Positions 1 through 5,540 of a DNA stretch of 6,166 nt are shown piece by piece. Within the stretch, counting starts at the first letter, position 1, and every line of letters starts with the position of its first letter. Origin of the DNA: an uncultured Collinsella sp. GTDB taxonomy: Bacteria; Actinomycetota; Coriobacteriia; Coriobacteriales; Coriobacteriaceae. The notes under the pieces were generated by a model. The model was not told the origin of the DNA. It saw nothing but the letters and a program-made list of their open reading frames with translations, and did not search any database. The stretch is from NCBI GenBank assembly GCA_900550785.1, contig URTL01000115.1, forward strand, positions 1 to 6,166, written 5' to 3'. Both the position numbers and the translations under genes were made by a program.

Positions 1-264
1 CGCTGCCGTCTCGGCGGCATCCTTGTCCGCATCGGAATCGTCATCGACGGCAGTCTTCTTGGGCTTGACCGGGGCCGATGCGGCCTCGCTCACCGGATCG
101 ATAATCTCGGACTGAACAACGGCCGTCATCTTTTCCTGCGTCTCGCGGAACTGACGGATGGCACGGCCGATCGTGCGGCCCATCTGTGGGAGCTTATCCG
201 GGCCAAACAGCAAAAAGCCGAAGACCACGATGATCGCGAGCTCACCCTCTCCAATACCAAACAC
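1..264 (-). CDS. TatA/TatB family twin-arginine translocase subunit (3' end outside window)
   Basis: Membrane subunit of the Tat system, which exports folded proteins carrying twin-arginine signals. The visible 88 residues begin MFGIGEGELAII. They show the family layout: a short N-terminal hydrophobic helix (about residues 9-20), the FGP hinge (residues 20-22) and an amphipathic helix (about 25-48, KLPQMGRTIGRAIRQFRET). A hydrophilic tail follows, with a PVKPKK basic patch and then an acidic run (DDDSDADKD). The Glu at residue 8 resembles TatB, while the FGP hinge and Gly-rich start resemble TatA, so I leave the subtype open. The start is GTG at 264. GGAGG lies 5 nt upstream at 270-274, and the nearby ATG at 268 opens a frame that stops within nine codons. 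The C-terminus lies beyond the left edge. The family call is secure from the N-terminal half alone. No TatC is visible. Confidence 0.88.
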   Translation of the reverse strand, partial: MFGIGEGELAIIVVFGFLLFGPDKLPQMGRTIGRAIRQFRETQEKMTAVVQSEIIDPVSEAASAPVKPKKTAVDDDSDADKDAAETAA

Positions 265-269
265 ACATA

Positions 270-274
270 CCTCC
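270..274 (-). promoter_or_regulatory. Shine-Dalgarno site deciding the GTG start of the tat gene
   Basis: The minus strand reads GGAGG followed by five bases and then GTG. This fixes a non-ATG start at 264; ATG triplets nearby are out of frame and lead to early stops. Confidence 0.75.
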
Positions 275-276
275 AA

Positions 277-296
277 GGCTCGATGTGAGTCGAGCC
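277..296 (-). promoter_or_regulatory. Leader hairpin next to the tat ribosome binding site
   Basis: A perfect 7-bp inverted repeat (GGCTCGA / TCGAGCC, 6-nt loop) sits in the presumed 5' untranslated region, ending two bases before GGAGG. It has no T-run, so it is not a terminator. It could affect translation initiation or mRNA stability, but that role is inferred from position only. Confidence 0.4.
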
Positions 297-339
297 CGCA
301 CCGCGCCATTCGGCCGGAACTCGTCTATTCATTCGGTCA

Positions 340-345
340 AGTATA
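340..345 (-). promoter_or_regulatory. Candidate -10 element (TATACT) for the tat gene
   Basis: The minus strand carries TATACT about 75 bases before the GTG start, a good match to a sigma-70 -10 hexamer. No convincing -35 is seen at 16-18 bp spacing (CGGACG is found there). The same CTATACTT core occurs upstream of the aminotransferase gene at 2130-2135, which mildly supports promoter use. Confidence 0.35.
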
Positions 346-350
346 GCGCC

Positions 351-368
351 CGGACGCCAAAACGTCCG
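351..368. repeat. Small inverted repeat between the STAS gene and the tat gene
   Basis: CGGACG and CGTCCG form a 6-bp stem with a 6-nt loop. A second short hairpin (GCCCT/AGGGC) lies at 399-412, just past the STAS stop codon. Neither is followed by a T-run on the minus strand, so each is at best a weak or Rho-assisted transcript end. Confidence 0.3.
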
Positions 369-417
369 AGCGCATCACAAACATATGCCAAACGGCACGC
401 CCTTTTGAGGGCAAAGG

Positions 418-732
418 TTATGCAGCGGTAATCGAAATCTCCTGGTCGACACCCAACAGCTGAACCACGCGCATCACCGGGGGCTGCACATTGGTGCAGC
501 TAAAGCGCTTGTCGTGGTCGGCCGCGTGGTGCGCGGCGCCCACGAGCACACCAATGCCCGTCGAATCGATGTAGCTCACCTGGGCAAAATCGAGCTCAAC
601 GGCCTCAGTGGGCTGCTCGAGCGCCAGGTCGATGGCATTGCGCAGGCTATCGGCGTTAGAGATATCGATCTCGCCGGTTACCTTAATGGTGTAGAGCTCT
701 GGCGTGGGGTTGGTGGAAATACCCAAATCCAT
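418..732 (-). CDS. STAS-domain anti-sigma factor antagonist (SpoIIAA/RsbV type)
   Basis: A 104-residue protein consisting of a single STAS domain. The domain opens with the strand YTIKVTGEIDISN (residues 14-26). It carries the diagnostic loop YIDSTGIGVLVGA (residues 54-66), where Ser57 after Asp56 is the expected phosphorylation site. In this family the unphosphorylated form binds a serine-kinase anti-sigma factor of the RsbW/SpoIIAB type and frees its sigma factor; phosphorylation blocks binding. All elements needed for that switch look intact, and the length fits the family's usual 100-115 residues. The start is ATG at 732, with AAGGAG 7 nt upstream (740-745). No cognate kinase or sigma gene lies beside it, so its partner is unknown. 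The gene follows the aminotransferase by 51 nt on the same strand and could be co-transcribed. A role other than sigma control, as for some stand-alone STAS proteins, remains possible. Confidence 0.9.
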   Translation of the reverse strand: MDLGISTNPTPELYTIKVTGEIDISNADSLRNAIDLALEQPTEAVELDFAQVSYIDSTGIGVLVGAAHHAADHDKRFSCTNVQPPVMRVVQLLGVDQEISITAA

Positions 733-778
733 GTATACGCTCCTTTACGTATCGAAAGTGCGGATAGTACGGGAAGCC

Positions 779-793
779 GCGCGCTAGGCGCGC
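779..793. repeat. GC-rich palindrome over the aminotransferase stop codon
   Basis: Two GCGCGC hexamers separated by 3 nt overlap the TAG stop of the aminotransferase gene and lie upstream of the STAS gene. There is no T-run, so intrinsic termination is not expected. It may slow polymerase or stabilise the mRNA end. Confidence 0.3.
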
Positions 794-2088
794 TCGGCAC
801 GCGCAAGCTCGGCAGCGACGAGCTTGACGGCCAGCACCAGCACATCGAGCGCAGCCTCTAGGTCCTCGACCGTGGGATAGCTCGGCGCGATGCGGATGTT
901 GGTGTCGCGCGGATCCTTGCCATAGGGCCAGGTGGCACCGGCCGGCGTGAGCTTAACGCCCAGGTCTGCGCAAAGCGCGGCGACCTTTTGAGCCGAGCCC
1001 TCGGGACCATCGAAGCTTACAAAGTAGCCGCCGCGGGGGTGCGTCCAGGTGGCGCAGCCCGTGTCGCCCAAGCCCTCGGTGAGCTTGCGCTCGACAGCCT
1101 CAAAGCGCGGGCGCAGGAACTCGGCATGCTTTTTCATGTGCTCCTTGACCGCCTCGATGGTGGGAAGGAAGCGCACGTGACGCAGCTGGTTGAGCTTGTC
1201 GGCACTGATGAGGCCGGCCTTCAGGCGCTTGGAGAACTCCGCGATAACCGCGGGGCTCGCACCGATAAAGCCGATACCGGCACCCGGGAAGGTGATCTTG
1301 GACGTCGAGGCGAATGCCACCACGCGGTCCTCGGTGCCCGCCGCGCGGGCAAGATCGAAGATGTTGGCGAGCTCGTCGGTCTCGTCGTACAGGTCGTGCA
1401 CGCAGTAGGCGTTGTCCCAGAAGATGCGGAAATCGGGCGCGGCCGTGGGCATCTCGACCAGGCGGCGCACAGTGTCCTCGCTAAAGGTGATGCCCGTGGG
1501 GTTGGAATACTTGGGCACGCACCAGATACCCTTGATGGAGTCGTCGGCGGCAACCAAGCGCTCGATCTCGTCCATGTCGGGGCCGTTGTCGGTCATCGCG
1601 ACGGGGACGTTCTCGATGCCCAGGTCGGCGGTGATGCCAAAGTGGCGGTCGTAGCCGGGAACCGGGCACAGGAACTTGACCTTCTTGCCGTCGTGCGCGG
1701 CCTCGTAAGCCTCCCAAGGTTCGCTGCCGCACGAGCCGCAACGCCAGAACATACCGGCGATGTCATGCTCGATCAAAAGGCTCGACGAGCCCAGCACGAG
1801 CGTCTGCTCGGCGGGGCAACCCAGGAACTCCCCTGCCAGCTTGCGCGCCGAGGGAATACCCTCAAAGCAGCCGTAGTTGGAACAGTCGACGTTGCCGTCG
1901 TGCAGATCGGCATCGGCATTGAGGATGTCGAGCATGGGTCGAGAGATGTCCACCTGGGAGGGCGACGGCTTGCCGCGGGCCATGTCGAGCGCCAGGCCCT
2001 TGGCCTTGACCTCGGCGACTTCGGCTTTGAGCGCCTCGATGGCGGCATCGAGTTCGGTGGTTTCCATCTTCTGGTAGATCGTCTGCAT
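784..2088 (-). CDS. PLP-dependent class I aminotransferase, MocR-like/AspT-like branch (probable aspartate aminotransferase)
   Basis: A 434-residue cytosolic transaminase of fold type I. The N-terminus LALDMARGKPSP...SNYGCFEGIPSARKL (about residues 31-84) is typical of the branch Pfam calls Aminotran_MocR, which includes the Corynebacterium glutamicum aspartate aminotransferase. Visible active-site features are NPTG at 196-199 (Asn196 near the PLP ring), WDNAY at 224-228 (Asp225 to the pyridine nitrogen, Tyr228 to the PLP oxygen), STSK at 261-264 (Lys264 as Schiff-base lysine) and NIRIAPS at 397-403 (Arg399 for the substrate carboxylate). Length and motifs are complete. Despite the domain name there is no helix-turn-helix region, so this is an enzyme and not a MocR regulator. 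ATG at 2088 has AAAGG (2097-2101) 8 nt upstream; Met8 is a weaker alternative. Aspartate/2-oxoglutarate is the likely substrate pair by family, but alanine or other amino acids cannot be excluded. Confidence 0.92.
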   Translation of the reverse strand: MQTIYQKMETTELDAAIEALKAEVAEVKAKGLALDMARGKPSPSQVDISRPMLDILNADADLHDGNVDCSNYGCFEGIPSARKLAGEFLGCPAEQTLVLGSSSLLIEHDIAGMFWRCGSCGSEPWEAYEAAHDGKKVKFLCPVPGYDRHFGITADLGIENVPVAMTDNGPDMDEIERLVAADDSIKGIWCVPKYSNPTGITFSEDTVRRLVEMPTAAPDFRIFWDNAYCVHDLYDETDELANIFDLARAAGTEDRVVAFASTSKITFPGAGIGFIGASPAVIAEFSKRLKAGLISADKLNQLRHVRFLPTIEAVKEHMKKHAEFLRPRFEAVERKLTEGLGDTGCATWTHPRGGYFVSFDGPEGSAQKVAALCADLGVKLTPAGATWPYGKDPRDTNIRIAPSYPTVEDLEAALDVLVLAVKLVAAELARAERA

Positions 2089-2129
2089 GGGTGCGACCTT
2101 TCACGAAGCGGTACGTTGCAGTTCGTCTA

Positions 2130-2135
2130 AGTATA
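2130..2135 (-). promoter_or_regulatory. Candidate -10 element (TATACT) for the aminotransferase gene
   Basis: TATACT on the minus strand lies about 42 bases upstream of the ATG, inside CTATACTT, the same core found before the tat gene. A -35 match is poor. Placement in the divergent intergenic region with the plus-strand gene at 2238 fits a promoter. Confidence 0.35.
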
Positions 2136-2226
2136 GACCGCCACCGCCGCAACGGTATGAAGCCGTGATAGATTAAGTCCATCGCAATGAATTACAAATC
2201 GCCGCGCATGCCGGCGTGGAGCGCCC

Positions 2227-2233
2227 AAGGAGG
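2227..2233 (+). promoter_or_regulatory. Shine-Dalgarno site fixing the start of the small plus-strand gene
   Basis: A full AAGGAGG lies 4 nt before ATG at 2238. An in-frame ATG at 2187 has no such site, so the shorter protein is preferred. Confidence 0.8.
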
Positions 2234-2237
2234 CACT

Positions 2238-2492
2238 ATGGAGTACGGATCGTTCCAGGCCGAGGAATTCGGCGACCTGCAGCGCCTGGTCGACGGGCTG
2301 TTTTACGACCGCCACGCCATCGACCGCCTGGACCTGATCGTACAGGCCGAGATCTTGGACCTCGCGCCCGACCTTATGGAAATCGTTAACCTGCTACCGC
2401 CCGGCTATTACGACCGCCAGTCACTTTGCGACCAGCTCAACTCCGCCTTGGCCGCCCACGGCTGGGGCGCCGTCTACGGCACCGTGGAATAA
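2238..2492 (+). CDS. Small acidic protein of unknown function
   Basis: An 84-residue protein that I do not recognise. It begins MEYGSFQAEE and ends WGAVYGTVE. About fifteen Asp/Glu against four Arg and no Lys make it strongly acidic. The central part (about residues 11-55) alternates charged and hydrophobic residues in a pattern that suggests two or three helices. A conserved-looking segment LPPGYYDRQSLCDQLNSAL (53-71) follows, with one cysteine at 64. There is no signal peptide, membrane segment or metal-binding motif. I start it at 2238 because of the strong AAGGAGG. It is the only plus-strand gene here, divergent from the aminotransferase with about 150 bp between the start codons, and is followed by two terminators. 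Its GC content and codon use match its neighbours, which argues that it is real and not recently acquired. A small binding or adaptor protein is one possibility, but nothing in the sequence demonstrates it. Confidence 0.75.
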   Translation: MEYGSFQAEEFGDLQRLVDGLFYDRHAIDRLDLIVQAEILDLAPDLMEIVNLLPPGYYDRQSLCDQLNSALAAHGWGAVYGTVE

Positions 2493-2537
2493 ACCTAGTC
2501 ATTGGGGCCTGTGGCCAAAAAATAGCAAATATGAGTA

Positions 2538-2558
2538 CTGTTACTTTTTTAGTAACAG
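2538..2558. repeat. Perfect 8-bp palindrome with a T5 centre
   Basis: CTGTTACT and AGTAACAG flank five T residues. The T-run is in the loop rather than after the stem, so it is not a standard terminator. The shape resembles a dimeric regulator's operator, but it lies 46 bases past the stop of the small gene, in an odd place for an operator. An RNA processing hairpin is equally possible. Confidence 0.4.
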
Positions 2559-2571
2559 CGATTTTGAATTA

Positions 2572-2593
2572 AAAAGGCCAGTCTTGGCCTTTT
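2572..2593 (+). terminator. Intrinsic terminator after the small plus-strand gene
   Basis: AAAAGGCC, a 6-nt loop and GGCCTTTT form an 8-bp stem whose A and T arms serve as the tracts in both directions. It lies about 80 bases beyond the stop of the plus-strand gene. Confidence 0.65.
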
Positions 2594-2695
2594 GTGTCCG
2601 GTTTTGGAAGGATGTATCGGCATTTTTCGTCCAGCCATACAATCGTTAATGCACAGGCAGAATAGATTTGTACATTATTTTTCGCGCCTAAAATG

Positions 2696-2734
2696 AAACG
2701 CCGTTTGTGACAGTACTCACAAACGGCGTTTTTT
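2696..2734. terminator. Strong bidirectional intrinsic terminator between converging genes
   Basis: A perfect 15-bp stem (2696-2710 with 2717-2731; core AACGCCGTTTGTGA) has a 6-nt loop. On the plus strand it runs into six T residues (2729-2734). Read on the minus strand it is followed by TTTCATTTTA, so it can also end the nhaA transcript, whose stop codon is about 90 bases away. Confidence 0.85.
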
Positions 2735-2824
2735 GGCCACTGGGGTGTCCGGCAGGTGGCAAGTACCACTCAAAACCGCATTTCACACGCGCTCGAGCAG
2801 GCTCTGGCGTCTGTTTCTACGCGC

Positions 2825-4183
2825 CTACTCGTCCTTGGGCGCCGGGTGCTTGCAGACCACACTCATGTAGATCATGCCAAGCACGGCCGCGGTGACAGAA
2901 CCGGCAAGAATGGCGGCCTTGGCAGCCAGAACCTCGAACTGGGCCGTCGGGAAGGCAAGGCCACTGATGAGAATCGACATGGTAAAGCCGATGCCGCCCA
3001 GAATGCCCACACCGGCAATCATGTGCCAGTTGACATTGCGCGGCAACTGGCAAGCCTTGAGCTTAACCAGGGCGAACGTCATGCCAAAGATGCCGATCGG
3101 CTTGCCCAGCAGCATGCCAAAGTACACGCCAAGCGTCACCGGATCGGTGAGCAGCGTGCTCATGTCAACGCCCACTAGGCGAACCTGCGCGTTCACGAAC
3201 GCAAAGATCGGCAGGATCACAAAGTTGACCGGCGTGGAGATCAGACGCTCCATGCGGATAAGCGGCGGAGTCACGCGGTGCATGACGCGCTCGACCTTGG
3301 TGGTCGAGACGGTAAAGTCATGCTGGCCCAGGATGTGCGCCTCGTCGTCGTAGCGGTCATCGAGCAGCGGCAGGCACTCGCCCAACCAATCGGTGAGGCT
3401 ATCGAGCTTGACGCCGCACTTGGCCGGGATGGTGAAGGCCAGGATGACGCCGGCAAGCGTAGCGTGTACGCCGCTCTTGAACATGCAGAACCACAACAGC
3501 AGGCCCAGTACCGAATACGGGGCAAGGCGGTAATGCTGCGTCTTGTTGAGCCACACGAGCGCGCAGGTCACAAGCGCGGCGGCGCCCAACCAAAACGGAT
3601 TGGGGCTCTGACCGTAGAAGATGGCGATGGCGGCGATGGAAATGAGGTCGTCGGCGATGGCGAGCGTCGAGAAGAACACGCGCACGCCGTTGGGCACGCG
3701 ATTGCCCAAAAGCGACAGCACGCCCAGCGCAAAGGCAATATCGGTTGCCATGGGGATGGCCCAACCGTTGCGGGCGCCGGCATGGTTAAAGATCAGGTAG
3801 ATGCAGGCGGGAACGACGACGCCGCCCACGGCCGCCAGCATGGGAAGCATGGCCTGACGCGGATTCTTGAGCTCACCGACCGTCATCTCGTACTTAAGCT
3901 CGATGCCCACCAGCAAAAAGAAGATCGCCATAAGGAAGTCGTTGACGAAAAGCTCAACGGTGAGACCGGCCGTAAGGTTGCCCAGACCCACATACAGCGG
4001 GGTCTCCAAAAAGTGATGGATGGCCTCGTAGGCATCGGTATTGGCGCAAATGACGGCGGCGATGGCGGCGAAGACCATGACGGCGGCGGAAATCGTGCCG
4101 TTCTCGGCGATGCGCTCCCAGATGTCGTGACGCTCAAAACGCTTGCGCTCACGGACGTTGAACAGCTGCTCGGGTGCTGCCAT
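2825..4183 (-). CDS. nhaA: Na+/H+ antiporter NhaA
   Basis: A 452-residue inner-membrane secondary transporter that expels Na+ (or Li+) in exchange for H+, controlling internal pH and sodium. Numerous hydrophobic segments span residues 30-250 and 316-445. Signature residues match E. coli NhaA. ATDIAFALGVLSLLG (146-160) carries the Thr-Asp pair of the unwound helix. LAIADDL (174-180) carries the ion-binding Asp178-Asp179. LLGKPIGI (358-365) holds Lys361, the equivalent of Lys300, and GIGFTMSILI (397-406) is the conserved last-third motif. It is longer than the 388-residue E. coli protein, with an extended N-terminus and a hydrophilic insert (about 258-310, containing LLDDRYDDEAH) between the two membrane halves. 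ATG at 4183 has AAAGGAG (4190-4196) 6 nt upstream. The gene appears monocistronic, with terminators on both sides and an unusual structured leader. Confidence 0.96.
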   Translation of the reverse strand: MAAPEQLFNVRERKRFERHDIWERIAENGTISAAVMVFAAIAAVICANTDAYEAIHHFLETPLYVGLGNLTAGLTVELFVNDFLMAIFFLLVGIELKYEMTVGELKNPRQAMLPMLAAVGGVVVPACIYLIFNHAGARNGWAIPMATDIAFALGVLSLLGNRVPNGVRVFFSTLAIADDLISIAAIAIFYGQSPNPFWLGAAALVTCALVWLNKTQHYRLAPYSVLGLLLWFCMFKSGVHATLAGVILAFTIPAKCGVKLDSLTDWLGECLPLLDDRYDDEAHILGQHDFTVSTTKVERVMHRVTPPLIRMERLISTPVNFVILPIFAFVNAQVRLVGVDMSTLLTDPVTLGVYFGMLLGKPIGIFGMTFALVKLKACQLPRNVNWHMIAGVGILGGIGFTMSILISGLAFPTAQFEVLAAKAAILAGSVTAAVLGMIYMSVVCKHPAPKDE

Positions 4184-4197
4184 GGGCGGCTCCTTTC

Positions 4198-4213
4198 ACG
4201 GGAAGGCTCCCGT
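4198..4213 (-). promoter_or_regulatory. Hairpin adjoining the nhaA ribosome binding site
   Basis: ACGGGA / TCCCGT forms a 6-bp stem with a 4-nt loop, beginning directly upstream of AAAGGAG. Together with the terminator-like hairpin just before it, this makes the last 60 bases before nhaA almost entirely structured. Confidence 0.45.
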
Positions 4214-4216
4214 CTT

Positions 4217-4252
4217 AAAAAAGCACGGCCCGCCCAAGTGGCGGCGCCGCGC
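4217..4252 (-). terminator. Intrinsic-terminator-like hairpin in the nhaA leader
   Basis: On the minus strand GCGCGGC pairs with GCCGTGC (seven pairs including one G-U). Inside it, after a one-base bulge, CCGCC pairs with GGCGG around a 5-nt loop, and six T residues follow the stem (4217-4222). This is a good intrinsic terminator, yet it ends only about 33 bases before the nhaA start. There is little room for a promoter between it and the ribosome binding site. It could be an attenuator in the nhaA leader or the end of a short independent transcript. Confidence 0.6.
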
Positions 4253-4391
4253 TCTAACGTATTACGCTTGCATCTAGCCTACCCTGCACGACAAGCACGC
4301 AGGCGTGGCCGAAAAGCGGAACCACAGGTTGAACATTATTTGCCCAACGGCACGGGCACGCCTGTCCAAGAGACGACGCGGCGCCATGCAC
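4223..4391 (-). promoter_or_regulatory. Structured 5' leader of nhaA, candidate cis-regulatory RNA
   Basis: The minus strand between the ppaC terminator and nhaA shows successive potential hairpins. GTGG..CCG/CGG..CCAC occurs around 4302-4323, CCTGC/GCAGG around 4282-4302, then the terminator-like stem at 4223-4252. A possible AT-rich -10 region (AAATAATG) lies near 4333-4340 without a clear -35. Riboswitches that respond to Li+ or Na+ are known upstream of nhaA and related antiporter genes in other bacteria. I cannot match this leader to a known consensus by eye, so the class, if any, is open. Confidence 0.35.
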
Positions 4392-4431
4392 AAAAAACGA
4401 CCGGAGCGCGGGGCGTCCGCGATCCGGTCGT
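4392..4431 (-). terminator. Strong intrinsic terminator of ppaC
   Basis: On the minus strand ACGACCGG and CCGGTCGT form an 8-bp outer stem enclosing a GC-rich inner arm (CGCGG/CCGCG). Six T residues follow (4392-4397). It starts about 20 bases past the ppaC stop codon and should separate ppaC from nhaA transcription. A short GTTTAG/CTAAAC hairpin lies between the stop and this stem. Confidence 0.88.
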
Positions 4432-4450
4432 GGCGTTTAGTGAACTAAAC

Positions 4451-5374
4451 CTAGCAGGCGGCCATGATGGGGGCAGCGACCTGCTTCTTACGGGAGAGGA
4501 CGCCCGGCATCCAGACGCCGTCGTGCTCGTCGGCAATGCCCAGGCCCTTCTGAGCGGCCTCGGTCTCGCCCTCGAGCAGGACCTGCGAGCCCTCCTCCAT
4601 GATGTCGGTGATGCACAGGACAATGCCGTCAGCGCCCTTCTCGGCAGCGTAGGCGCGCATGGCCTCGCGAATCTCGTCGATCATGCCGAGTGCGCGGGTC
4701 TTGTCGACAGTCTCGTACTGGCCGATGAGCAGCTTCTTGCCGGCGGGCTCGAACATCTTGATGTCGTTGCCGACCATCTCGGCAGCGGTAAAGGAGCCGG
4801 ACGGACGGGTGAGGAAGACCTCCATGCCAAACTTGACCGGGTCGACGCCCACCTGCTCGCCGAGCTTGGCGGCGACGGCGCGGTCGACATCGGTGGTGGT
4901 GGGGCTCTTGAGCATGAGCGTGTCGGTCATCATGGCCGAGAGCAGCAGCTTGGCCTGGACGTCGGAAAGCTCAACGCCGAGCACGCCGGCGAGCTTGGTG
5001 ACGATGGTGCAGCTGGAGCCCCAGGGCAGGCAGATGTAGTGCAGCGGGCCGGCGGTCTCGAAGTCGCCGATGCGGTGATGATCGACAACGCCAAAGACCG
5101 TGGCGTCCTTAAGGCCGGCGACGGACTGGGCAGACTCGTTGTGGTCGGTGAGGACGACGAGCTGACCAGCCTCGACGGACTCGATCACGCGGGGCTCGGC
5201 GATGCCGGCGTCGGCGAGCAGCTTGGCGGACTCCGCCGGAAGCTGACCAAGGGCGCAGGCCTCGTAGGTGTTGCCGGCATACTCAACCTGGTTGAGCAGC
5301 TGGGACAGGACGACGGCGCTCATGATGGCGTCGTTATCGGGGTTCTGGTGACCAAAGACAAGAACGTTTGCCAT
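4451..5374 (-). CDS. ppaC: Manganese-dependent inorganic pyrophosphatase (family II)
   Basis: A 307-residue cytosolic enzyme that hydrolyses pyrophosphate to phosphate, pulling biosynthetic reactions forward. It is a DHH-family phosphoesterase with the family II motifs: GHQNPDND (residues 8-15; His9, Asp13 and Asp15 as metal ligands), TDHNE (76-80; Asp77), VDHHR (97-101; the DHH signature) and MMTDT (149-152 region; Asp151). The C-terminal DHHA2 domain ends with SRKKQ (294-298), which binds substrate. Length and spacing follow Bacillus subtilis PpaC closely, with no CBS or DRTGG regulatory insert. It should therefore be the simple, nucleotide-independent form. ATG at 5374 has GGAGG (5381-5385) 6 nt upstream. 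A strong terminator follows. The gene upstream on the same strand ends 166 bases away, so ppaC probably has its own promoter, which I could not locate convincingly. Confidence 0.97.
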   Translation of the reverse strand: MANVLVFGHQNPDNDAIMSAVVLSQLLNQVEYAGNTYEACALGQLPAESAKLLADAGIAEPRVIESVEAGQLVVLTDHNESAQSVAGLKDATVFGVVDHHRIGDFETAGPLHYICLPWGSSCTIVTKLAGVLGVELSDVQAKLLLSAMMTDTLMLKSPTTTDVDRAVAAKLGEQVGVDPVKFGMEVFLTRPSGSFTAAEMVGNDIKMFEPAGKKLLIGQYETVDKTRALGMIDEIREAMRAYAAEKGADGIVLCITDIMEEGSQVLLEGETEAAQKGLGIADEHDGVWMPGVLSRKKQVAAPIMAAC

Positions 5375-5488
5375 GGGTATCCTCCACTTGATATGTGTAC
5401 TTGGACGTAGCTATGGTAGCACGCCGATGCCGAGCCTTCGCAGACGGAAGGGCCACGGCATATTTTGGGGCAGGCACGGGGGCCAAGG

Positions 5489-5538
5489 CTGTCCCTTTTG
5501 CACTATGTTGGTGCAAAGTAACCTGTCCCCCTTGCACC
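5489..5538. repeat. Cluster of TGTCCC / TTGCAC short repeats
   Basis: Two directly repeated units, CTGTCCCTTTTGCAC (5489-5503) and CTGTCCCCCTTGCACC (5523-5538), flank an inverted copy GGTGCAAAG (5510-5518). Any neighbouring pair can form a 7-bp hairpin (TTTGCAC/GTGCAAA, or GGTGCAA/TTGCACC). The cluster ends three bases before the stop codon of the chimeric frame. Its composition of nested repeats suggests an interspersed intergenic element of the REP/MITE kind, though one copy in one window cannot prove that. Confidence 0.5.
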
Positions 5539-5540
5539 AG

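Larger units (their letters stand above)
2493..2824. other. AT-richer intergenic pocket between two converging genes
   Basis: These 332 bases separate the end of the small plus-strand gene from the end of nhaA. Between about 2510 and 2700 the base composition is clearly richer in A and T than the surrounding genes. The region holds a palindrome (2538-2558) and two terminators (2572-2593 and 2696-2734), listed separately. Between the terminators (2594-2695) I see no convincing gene or RNA. From 2735 to 2824 I see nothing. Confidence 0.6.

Noticed and set aside
784..2088. Reading the aminotransferase as a MocR/GntR transcription factor
   Set aside because: The branch name is MocR-like, but there is no N-terminal winged-helix domain; the whole length is accounted for by the transaminase fold.
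988..2130. A 380-codon open frame on the plus strand
   Set aside because: It is antisense to the complete aminotransferase gene, has low-complexity GC-driven composition and lacks a convincing ribosome binding site.
2187..2237. N-terminal extension of the small plus-strand gene starting at ATG 2187
   Set aside because: The extension has no ribosome binding site, while ATG 2238 has AAGGAGG at a good distance. The extension would place that site inside the coding region.
2594..2695. A small RNA gene between the two terminators
   Set aside because: I could not find a promoter with both elements on either strand or a stable internal structure; TTGTAT and GATACA at 18 bp on the minus strand is too weak to support one.
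2569..2769. A 66-codon minus-strand frame in the AT-rich pocket, with two CxxC-like cysteines
   Set aside because: It spans two terminator hairpins, its stop lies within one of them, and I see no Shine-Dalgarno site before its ATG. The cysteine pair comes partly from the stem of the terminator.
3278..5410. A 710-codon open frame on the plus strand
   Set aside because: It lies antisense to both nhaA and ppaC, whose products are clearly recognisable. Its translation is rich in Gly, Asp, His and Val with no domain, as expected for the shadow of GC-rich codons. It also crosses the intergenic terminators.
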